Under the pieces are notes generated by a model. It ran no database searches. It worked only from the letters and a program-made list of their open reading frames with translations, and had not been told where the DNA came from. The position numbers were made by a program, and so were the translations under genes. A DNA stretch of 64,000 bases. It comes from Acephala macrosclerotiorum. Its lineage: Eukaryota; Ascomycota; Leotiomycetes; Helotiales; Mollisiaceae. Below, piece by piece: positions 56,126 to 64,000 of the stretch (positions within the stretch are counted from its first letter, which is position 1; each line of letters opens with the position of its first letter). The DNA is taken from NCBI GenBank assembly GCA_014904845.1, contig MU119241.1, positions 62,001 through 126,000 of the forward strand, written 5' to 3'.

Positions 56126-56707
56126 TTGAAATGGCTATCGGGGAGGAAGCTCATACAGACTGAAGGAAGATACATCGGCTTAGCGCCAGGGCATGTTCAG
56201 GTTGGTAAGAAAACATATCGTATAGCTCCTAGACTACTCATAATAGTGTGGACTGTTTCATGCAAGCTAACCTCTCTGATTTTCTTAGGTGACATAATTT
56301 GTGTCATTCTTAGCAATAATTTGCCTACAGTGTTGCGCAAAACTGCAGATGGCACATTTAAGATCGTTGGTCATTCTTATTTCCATGGAGTGATGAATGG
56401 GGAAACCTTGCTTGGACCATTACCCAAACCATGGGCACCAAAACGAAAATTTGATCCTGTTCGCCGGCTTTGGCAACAGCGCTTCTGGAACACAGAGACC
56501 AGAGTGGCAATAGATGCAAAGAATGATCCCCGCTTGGAGCCAGTCCCCGATCAATGGGAGTGTCTTGAGAATCATGACCCGCTCATCTTCCAGAAATGGA
56601 AGAATAAGGAGACAGGAGAGATCATCAACTCTGAACCTCGCCTGCTTCCCCAAGCTTTGATTGAACGGAGTCAAATTGCAGACTTTCGTTCTCTCGTGAG
56701 AACTTAA
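56126..56707 (+). pseudogene. C-terminal fragment of a HET-domain protein
   Basis: The ORF contains an 84 bp in-frame intron (56205-56288, GTAAGA..TTCTTAG). Removal gives G-R-Y-I-G-L-A-P-G-H-V-Q-V-G-D-I-I-C-V-I, then V-L-R-K and I-V-G-H-S-Y-F-H-G-V-M-N-G-E. That is the conserved C-terminal block of fungal HET proteins, normally more than 300 residues after the HET domain. The rest is a charged tail with W-E-C-L. No HET domain precedes it in frame, so it is a fragment, on the same strand as the N-terminal fragment at 53.1 kb. Confidence 0.65.
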
Positions 56708-57806
56708 CCTTGAGATAGGCTCAGCGGAGAACGGGACCAATGCAAACAGGCAATTAGAATGCAGAAAAGTGATGCTTTGGCGTGGCTGCTAGAGAAGAGA
56801 TGGAGGGGAGGAGGGGTATGATTATTATGAGGTACTCAATAGAATGCAATACTGACTTGTGCGAGGAAACGCGACCAAGGTCATCAATTGATTGATCCAG
56901 AAGAGTCTGACGTTGTAGAGAAGAAGTTTAGACGGAGAGACAGCTGGTGTGATGCAAAAAGTGTCTTCTTGGAGATATCGACCAGCCTCCTGAGTTCTTG
57001 GCGAAGCCGAAACAGCCGGCCACAGCGCAAGAAGATCGCCATTTCGGCCCACAAAATCACGACCGGCCTTTTCCCGCTAAAAACTCTTCACTTCATGATG
57101 ATCAATCGATAACCAACCCCCTCCTACTCTTTCTCTCTGCTGTTTCCCCCCCTCTGCTACTGTACCCTTTTCTCTCTGTATTTTCAATTGATGCACGTGT
57201 CTCTAACATTGAGATGGTCCGCAATTAATGCAACTTTATCGAGAATTCCAGGCAGAGAGATTTACCCTCGCGATTCTCGTATCCCCTCTCTTTATCAGCT
57301 GCCAATCCCGGCCTTGCAGCTCGGATGTCGGTGCTATCAAGCCTTCCGGACGCCGCCCAGGGGATCAGCACAGGCTAATCGTCCTCTCACACGATGACCG
57401 ACGCGCGAAGTCGCGGATGGCGCAAATTTAGCCAGGCACAGTTCGCGGTGTGCACTTCTGAGTGGAAGATGGTGTGCGGGAAATCAGGGATTTGAGTAGG
57501 AGCTCGTGTTGTTCGTTCCCTAAAGCGGATGAACGGGCTGATGACGCGTGCAACGGTGCTGGGAAGGATTTGTCTAGTGCTCATCCCTTCCCCACAGCAG
57601 GGACGGCTGTATATATCAAAGGGTCCCTTCTGCCAGCCGCGTCTGTGGCCTTTTGAGTCCTTTTCAATATAACCGTCCTCCACTTTCTGGATGTTTTGAT
57701 TCAGTCGTTGCCTTTATAGGTATTCCATTCGTTTCAACCTCGACGTCGAAGCTGCTGTCAGCACCCCTCTCATCCTCGATACAAAGTCAGCTACACGCAT
57801 TCAAAG
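56708..57806. other. Intergenic
   Basis: No supported gene. Small ORFs lack domains. Confidence 0.45.
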
Positions 57807-57932
57807 ATGGGGCTGCAAACCCTTCCCATCGTCCTCATCGCCCTCTGCGCGGTCATAATTGCAGTTGGTCTAGCGTCACTCATCCAAGTTGCCAGGAATC
57901 GACAGATTGGGGACCGCACGATACCTGTTTAG
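57807..57932 (+). CDS. 41-residue single-span membrane microprotein (candidate)
   Basis: ATG at 57807 in AAAGATGG context; 41 codons to a TAG. Residues 5-28 (L-P-I-V-L-I-A-L to A-S-L-I-Q-V) form one strongly hydrophobic span, followed by R-N-R and a short polar end. No family is recognised and expression is unproven. It is followed three bases later by a perfect hairpin. Confidence 0.4.
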   Translation: MGLQTLPIVLIALCAVIIAVGLASLIQVARNRQIGDRTIPV

Positions 57933-57935
57933 AAG

Positions 57936-57964
57936 GACCCCTCACCTAGGCTAGGTGAGGGGTC
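57936..57964. terminator. Perfect 14 bp inverted repeat just after the microprotein
   Basis: Arms GACCCCTCACCTAG and its exact reverse complement, separated by one base. In a nuclear gene it is not a bacterial-type terminator; it may fold in the 3' UTR or be a palindromic binding site. The type label is approximate. Confidence 0.5.
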
Positions 57965-58939
57965 AAATATCACAAAAGTGGAGTTGGGAAGCAGGAGGGG
58001 AACGCAGAGCCGTTTATAGCAGAGATATTGCTATCTAGGTGTGCTATGTCTGCAAGTGTCCGGCCTGTTGAAGAGTGCGGTTTAACTGGCATACCTCGAT
58101 TATCCGACATCATCTGAATACGAACCTTTTCAAAGCACACTATCTCCGGCGAGCCTGCTCCAAGATTAATTCATTCATCAGTAATCACGAACTCGAAACG
58201 TTTGTACATCGTTCTTTTGCTGGACGATTCGATCTTGAACGATATTTCGAAGTCCTCGGTCGGGCAAGAATCTCATCGGCTATTGTACTGCGTGCCCAGC
58301 TGGAGGCAATACGAGTTTGGAGGATGGACTCTTAGGGACAATCGCTACAATTGACAGAATTTTGACCCAGTAGGAGGTTCCCGCATTGTTAACAACTTGG
58401 AGAGGAATGGGAGGTCGCGAGACACAGCGGAACGTCAAAGATAGCTTGATGAATGAAGTCAAGTTATCAACAAACAATTTGAAGCTATCCACCCAAGAGC
58501 CCAATTTTGCAATTCCTCAAGTGGAGTTTCAGTCAATTTGGGAGTAAATGCGGTCCAGTCACTGGAAAGCAAGCTGCATCTCGTGCATTCTTCAATCTTT
58601 GTTCCGATATATTACCATGCGCTTCGTCTGGAGTTACGCAAGACCTTTTTGATTCCATTGTGTTAGGGTGGTCACGTGCACTAGTTTCCACCTACCTTAT
58701 TTACAGCTCCCCAGAGCTCTCTACTCTCTAGACAGACGCACCAATACACACAGACTTTCCAGACTCGAATTACTGCGCTGAGACCGTAGTACATCTTGCG
58801 GTGAGGACTGTTATACATTGCATCATCATAATACCAATATTTCCATTACCATTTCCAAACATTTCCCCGCATCCCTCCCTTTTCCCACCGTCTCATCTCA
58901 CCTGCCCTTTCCTTACCGAGCATCTCATCACCTAAGCGA
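57965..58939. other. Intergenic
   Basis: No supported gene. The ORF starting at 58818 on plus lies opposite the agd3 3' end and is rejected. Confidence 0.45.
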
Positions 58940-61516
58940 TCACAACGCAATCGCTTTTGCCAAAGTAAACGTCACCGGGCTCCCACTCAAGGTCGTCCAA
59001 ATAGTCAAAGGGTCACTTCCCAATTGCTCATTCGTTGACGTCGCTGTCGTGCTGGCGGAGACGGGGAAGGTTACTGGGATGGGAGTTGAGCATTGGTTGT
59101 CGGTTGCTGTTACGGTGACGCCAGTTATGGATTTGAGGTCGCTGGAGAGTGTCCAGGAGAGTTTGGCGCCGCATCCGCTGTGGGGTGTCAGTTTGCTACG
59201 TCATGGAGGAAGAGGAAAGAAGGAGAGGCAGGGGCTTACTCCCGAGTCATGCGGGCGATGAAGTCGAGTGCTAGATCGTCGTGTTGCTTGGACACCAGGG
59301 GCCAAGTGGTACTGTACCTCGAATTAGTGATATGAGAGGGGTAGAGGATGGGAACCGTACAGTCTCATCATCTCCTGAGCGAGGACTTCGGTGCCGATTT
59401 GCAGAAGAGAAAGTTCTCCCGTCACAGGTCCAAATGTCCAAGTGTTGTTCGTGTCACCGTATCTCATGTTTGCTTGATGATACATGAATCTGTAAATCCC
59501 TGTCAGTGCTCGTTCCTGCCCTACATAGAAGCATATGGGGTAGAAAGGGGGAGATACTTACGGATCATGGCGCAAACTGAGCAAGTGTCGAGAGTAAGTG
59601 GTTCGGTGAAAGTCAATTAGATCGGTGAAGTTTCCCCAACCTCCTGCGGTGTTGACCCACTCCTGTGTTGTGCATTGCGCAACTTCGCAGTTGTAGTAGA
59701 TTGGCAGAGCTGTTGTCAATTGTCAGCTTGAAGCCCAGCCACGTGCCCTCTTCCAAGGGGGACAATTCATGCTTACGCCATCTGGGAACGACTGTCAAAC
59801 CAGCGTATCCATTTGCCGAGACGTTGGTGATCAATGGCCAGTACTCGTTGATCTTCATGTAGTCAGCATTTGTCAAAATTTCGCTGTGAGGGCACGAACC
59901 GGATTCATCAACAACGGTCTGCTGCTGTCGCCAACAACATACTTAATCCCATTATCCAACCAAGCCTTGATCGCATCTCCATTATGAAGTCCGGTAATGG
60001 CCGGTGGAATCAATCCATTGGGCGAGAACTTCCCAGCCGCAAGTCCATTCTGCTCCAACCATGCCTGATTGAATTGAATCTCCTTCACCGTATCCGAATA
60101 AGTAGCATTATCCAAATTCTCATGCGTAAATGTATGACTAATATGCCAAAACGCATCCCGATTCTCCGCTACCATGAACCAATCCATCAGTGTATCTCCA
60201 GCCGCGCATGCATAGCTCCATGTATAGTTAGTAGGAGTGGTAGGCCAGAGATTTGTTCCTGTTCCGAGCGGTTTTTGGAACTCCAAAGGAGGGTCGACGA
60301 CGGGTGCGTTGTATTGGATTTCTGAGTCAGGGTTACAGTTGGAGACGCCGGTGACAATCTCGTTGTTGACGGCCCATTCAATGTCGCCGTTGCCGTTGTG
60401 GCCGATTTCGACCGTGAAGGAGGATCCGGCCGGGAGGCGAGAGTTGAGGTCTGCTTGCCAGGCTACGTGGGCTGCCAAGTCTGATGGACGAAGTCGGAAC
60501 CGTCCTCCTTCCGGGATGTACAGATCGGTTACAAGGTGCATGTCATCAACCTGAGGTTGGAAGTATACGCGGCGGAATCCAACATCTGGTTGAGATGGTC
60601 AGCATGATTTTACGTGATGCGCTGTCAATTCGGGACTCATTTGGACTTACAAAGACCTCGAGTCATCCAATGGATGTGGGCATGCATGATGAAGTTTGAT
60701 GTAGCTGCCCAATCGGTAGCCCAAGAAGTGAACCACACCAATTGTTGGCGAGTGCCAAAGGTGTTGATGACAGCGGCCGTTGAGGTTGTCGTAAATTGCG
60801 AGTCAGAAGTATTACCGCCCGTAGCAGGAGCAAAGGCTGCAATCTCTACAGTCGTGGTTGGGTCTGTGATGGTCGCTGGGTAGTGCCATAGACCAACTGT
60901 ACTAATGGTAGCTCCTCTAATTTGATGTTAGCTGAATAGCTACAAGGTTCTCGTCACGGGCTCGAACATACACTTTGAGTCCAGCAGTGGGAAATGCGGA
61001 CACATTTGTGAAGCTGAGGAGTTGTTCAGCAGTACCACAGCACCCAGTGTTGGTAACAGTCGTTTTGCACCCTAGTTTTGTATTAGTATTGTCTTGCATC
61101 TTGAAAGCAGCTGTGTCAGACTTACCAAAGTTGCCATCAGGATAAACGTCCAATCTCACCAACCGAACACCAAATGCCGTCTGATAATCATATATTTGCT
61201 GCCATTGAGAAGTGTTGATAGCACTGGACCATCCACCTGAGTACCGATAGGAGACTTCACTGAGTGTAATGAACCCTCCATAGTTACCAACTGTAGCGGA
61301 GGAGTTCAAAGCCGGAAGTGTAATGCCATCGATGGGGACGAGAATGAGCTCGTATGGAATTCCATACGCATTGAGACCAGACGTTGCAGAATATGAAGAA
61401 GCTTGATCACGAGCAAAGACTAGTATTGTGCTCGATACTGTGATTGCTACAGACAATGAGGCAAATAAGGTTGAAGCTAGCAGGAGCTTCCCGAAGAAAA
61501 GCGAGTGTTTGAGCAT
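58940..61516 (-). CDS. agd3: Agd3-type extracellular polysaccharide deacetylase
   Basis: A multi-exon minus gene from the ATG at 61516 (signal peptide rich in Leu, Phe, Ala) to the TGA at 58940. Several introns are clear, including about 61070-61127, a 45 bp GTTCGT..TGAAG intron after L-L-M-N-P, and 59178-59239. Diagnostic parts: P-Q-V-D-D-M-H near 60540-60555, with the catalytic-type Asp pair; H-N-G-N-G-D-I-E-W; W-H-I-S-H-T-F-T-H-E-N near 60115-60150, the His-rich metal site; and N-E-Y-W-P-L-I-T-N-V. These match Agd3, the carbohydrate esterase that partly removes N-acetyl groups from galactosaminogalactan at the hyphal surface. A C-terminal beta-rich domain ends in an Ala/Leu tail. No interrupting stop was found after splicing. 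It lies next to a UDP-glucose 4-epimerase gene on the same strand. Confidence 0.85.
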
Positions 61517-62055
61517 TTTGGATCAAGCTTCATGTGAAAAAATGACGCGGACACAGAAGAGACAAAACAGCAGTCAACGGAAGTAAATGCTTATAGACCA
61601 AACACGATCTAAATGAAAGTCGGTGGGAATACGAGAAGACTATATCTCTCTAAGACGAACATAGCCTGACAACAGCCTATCAATGATAAATCATGAAATC
61701 ACTCACTTCACGTCCCGTCCTAAACTCTAAGCTATCGATGAATTCTTTCTGCGGCCCCTAGACCCCGCACTGAGCCTTCTAGCCTCCCATTGCTCCCCTC
61801 GAGGGTAAATTCTTGGCATAGGTCCCGAAAAATTCTCTTCCATCAACCCAACCATTTCTAACTCTCCAATCAGCCCAGCACCCGTTTTTGGATACCGTTA
61901 GCACGATCACCTTTTCATGCGGCTGTTAACCTTGTTTAATGCCAAGCCGGGTGCCAACCCCGAGCAAGAAAAATATCAACCCCTGCACCAATAGTTTTCG
62001 TTCTTGGATGACGGTCATGAGATGAGTGTCGTGCTATATTACGAATTTTATATTA
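61517..62055. other. Upstream region of agd3
   Basis: Promoter side of the agd3 gene. No motif could be assigned with confidence. Confidence 0.4.
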
Positions 62056-62333
62056 CTCTCTCCCCCCCCTAATTAATTGTAACAGTGGGGCAGATCCTTG
62101 AATCCAGTACTCCGAGTGGCCACAGCCATGTTCTTCAACGTTGGCACTGTCCAGAACAGACAAGCGAGGGTCTACAAGTCCCCTTGAGAAGATCTACTGA
62201 GCCTTGACGATGGCTTTAAGAGGCCTGCTAGGCCCTTCAACATAGTGGCTTTTACTGGCCCAGTGCCCTGGCATCCTACTCGCAAAGTACCCGCAAAGTA
62301 CCCACTGTTACAATTAATTAGGGGGGGGGGGAG
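62056..62333. mobile_element. Stowaway-like MITE, 278 bp, TA-flanked
   Basis: Inverted terminal repeats of about 33 bp (62056-62089 and 62301-62333) start CTC, run through a C tract and read TAATTAATTGTAACAGTGGG. The C tract length differs at the two ends (8 versus 10). TA flanks both sides (62054-62055 and 62334-62335). No ORF inside. The CTC-start and TA target fit a non-autonomous Tc1/mariner element. Confidence 0.85.
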
Positions 62334-63117
62334 TACATCTTAGAGGACTAAGGGTGACTGCAGAAATGAGGGGTGTGGGGTTGCCCAGATGTATGCTCTC
62401 AGCCGGAGAAATAAATGGCCGATTTTCGTCCTCGAGAACACCAAAAAGTCACCCACTGAATTATTTATTTCGTAACTACTTACACCCTGATATCCATGAA
62501 ACTTCCAAGAATACTTTTCAAGAAGCTAATAAAAGACTTCGCAAAAAGAAATTGCAAGTTTTCTTAACTAGTTCTGGTGAAATTCGCGGATTCGTGTGAA
62601 TTTGCGCACAGGACGGATATCGGCCACTTATTTCTCCTACTGAGAGGTATGATCCCTGACATTCGATAGATTTATGCATCTCAGGAACAAGGGGAGCATG
62701 TGTTTCCCTAAACCTACTTTCAGCTCTGAGATTCGGATGCACGAGTACTCTCGTGAATGGTAGTGGAACGCGGACAACACCATACGACGGGCCTAGGAAC
62801 TTGGCACTGTCGCCAGTTAATTAGTGGATGGAATATTGCACATGGGTATCAAGATTTTGCCTGCTTTTCCTCATATGGGTCTTTACGTGGCGAATATTCC
62901 ATAATAAAATTTCAAAGGCGAATTTCTTAATTTCGAAAGTGCTGTCATCGTGCAGAAAATTGAGTTGAAGTTTTTGAAGGCATCCGAAAGTATACAAAAC
63001 GAATTTCAATTTGAAGAACAAGTATTACTAGAATACATTGTGTCTACCCTGTAACATATTACACACCGAAGAATAGCCCCGCATTTTTAACCACCACATC
63101 CCACATATCCAGAAACA
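62334..63117. other. Intergenic
   Basis: 3' flank of the epimerase gene; no supported gene. Confidence 0.45.
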
Positions 63118-64000
63118 TTACTTTTCCTGAGCAACATGATCCCCAACATAACCAAGATACCTGCAAATGTCCAAGCAAGCTTGAGAAAGCGTTTTCTGCG
63201 TTTTCCAATTCAGATAGGTTGTAGACTTAGAAGTGTCGGCAATAGATATGCCCACATCACCTTGCCTTCGACCTGTTTCGTGGACGGGAATGGCTCGACC
63301 CGAAACGTCTTCCATAGCCATGACGACCTCCCTCACCGAATGTCCTGTTCCACTTCCTAAATTGTAAATTTTGTAGCCGGTCGTGGGAGTTGACTTGTTG
63401 GCTGGCGGCTTGAGGGCAGCTAAATGGCCGTGTGCAAGATCACTGACGTGGATAAAATCTCGAACTGCAGTTCCATCTGGCGTATCCCAGTCTGTGCCGA
63501 AGATTTTGAGAGCTGGCAACTCTCCAGTCATGGTTCGAATGACGACGGGCATTAGGTTGTTCGGCATGCCAATGGGTGCCTCACCCAGAATACCGGACTC
63601 ATCACAGCCGATAGGATTGAAGTAACGTAGAACGGTAATGTTCCACGTAGAATCTGAGACGGCGAGGTCTTTCAAGATAGCTTCGCACATCCACTTCGTT
63701 CGCCCGTAAGGATTGGTGATGCCTGAGCAGCCTGTATTGTCGCATTGCTCTTCGAGAAGTGCTCCGCCTTTATTTGCGAGCTCGCCGTATACGGTTGCAG
63801 AAGAGGAGAAAACAAGTGTTTTGATGTTGAAATCCGAGAGTGTGGAGCAGAAGTCGACAAGCCCACCAACATTGTTTGAATAGTATGCTAAAGGCTTTTT
63901 AAAGCTTTCAGCAACAGATTTGTACGCGGCGAAGTGTATGACACCCGTGATTCTAGACCTCGGCGAGGATGCTAATTCGACAGCAGAGGATATAGGGTCT
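63118..64000 (-). CDS. UDP-glucose 4-epimerase (C-terminal two thirds, start beyond window)
   Basis: The frame is open from the right edge to the TAA at 63118-63120, about 293 codons without an intron. Short-chain dehydrogenase features are clear: I-H-F-A-A-Y-K-S-V, F-S-S-S-A-T-V-Y-G with the catalytic Ser/Thr region, and Y-G-R-T-K, the Tyr-x3-Lys pair. R-Y-F-N-P-I-G and V-R-D-F-I-H-V-x-D-L-A are typical of GalE/GAL10. The enzyme interconverts UDP-glucose and UDP-galactose, and in some members the N-acetyl forms, using bound NAD. Whether it is a housekeeping GAL10 or a Uge3-type enzyme for galactosaminogalactan cannot be decided from this part; its position upstream of agd3 favours the latter. 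Confidence 0.92.
   Translation of the reverse strand, partial: DPISSAVELASSPRSRITGVIHFAAYKSVAESFKKPLAYYSNNVGGLVDFCSTLSDFNIKTLVFSSSATVYGELANKGGALLEEQCDNTGCSGITNPYGRTKWMCEAILKDLAVSDSTWNITVLRYFNPIGCDESGILGEAPIGMPNNLMPVVIRTMTGELPALKIFGTDWDTPDGTAVRDFIHVSDLAHGHLAALKPPANKSTPTTGYKIYNLGSGTGHSVREVVMAMEDVSGRAIPVHETGRRQGDVGISIADTSKSTTYLNWKTQKTLSQACLDICRYLGYVGDHVAQEK

Noticed and set aside
57936..57964. Bacterial-type Rho-independent terminator
   Set aside because: The hairpin is perfect but there is no U-tract, and the DNA is fungal nuclear.
58818..59261. 147-codon plus ORF
   Set aside because: Lies opposite the agd3 3' exons, whose coding signal is much stronger.
1..64000. tRNA genes, rRNA genes or CRISPR arrays
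   Set aside because: I looked for T-loop-like motifs and regular direct repeats with spacers and found none that fold or repeat convincingly; tRNAscan-SE was not available.

Overview
The window looks like nuclear DNA of a filamentous ascomycete (Pezizomycotina). Nearly every gene is split by 45-65 bp GT-AG introns with CTAAC/CTAAT-like branch sites. The families are typical of these fungi: NACHT protein with a DUF7791-like region, HET domain, DUF6594, DUF2985, CipC, Agd3 and a Fot1/pogo transposon. Transposon sequence carries an AT-rich signature resembling repeat-induced point mutation (RIP). No rRNA, tRNA, CRISPR or bacterial operon was seen. Exon borders were worked out by hand from splice signals and reading phase, so ends may be a few bases off.

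Left part (1-15.2 kb): a 5'-truncated gene for a zinc-loop (His-Me finger endonuclease type) protein with a repeated D-T-Q motif; two ORFs that may be one gene, the second with tandem zinc-cluster-like motifs; a MYND-finger protein; a GEN1/Yen1-type XPG nuclease with a probable one-base frameshift near its C-terminus; and a secreted Ser/Thr-rich plus carbohydrate-binding-like locus interrupted by in-frame stops.

Middle (15.2-30 kb): a 2.2 kb TA-flanked Fot1/pogo-like transposon, AT-rich over most of its length, lies about 190 bp before a NACHT (STAND/NLR-type) gene. Then come a CipC gene, a 448 bp inverted-repeat element, a quinone oxidoreductase-like gene, a GPI-type aspartic protease and a decayed DJ-1/PfpI gene.

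Accessory cluster (31-47.6 kb): a 305-aa protein whose C-terminal module recurs, with the same intron phases, at the end of a caspase-like gene 7 kb away; a retropepsin-like protein; a DUF6594 membrane protein; a PARP-type zinc finger protein; a patatin-like phospholipase; and a DUF2985 membrane protein. With the NACHT and HET genes this resembles a fungal cell-death/allorecognition neighbourhood. Several members look broken.

Right part (47.6-64 kb): a gene-poor 5.4 kb tract with regularly spaced TATATATAC motifs; two HET fragments on either side of an intact secreted intradiol dioxygenase gene; a 41-codon single-membrane-span ORF followed by a perfect hairpin; an Agd3-type polysaccharide deacetylase; a Stowaway-like MITE; and the 3' part of a UDP-glucose 4-epimerase gene. 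The deacetylase-epimerase pairing recalls the galactosaminogalactan cluster of Aspergillus, which may continue past the right edge.
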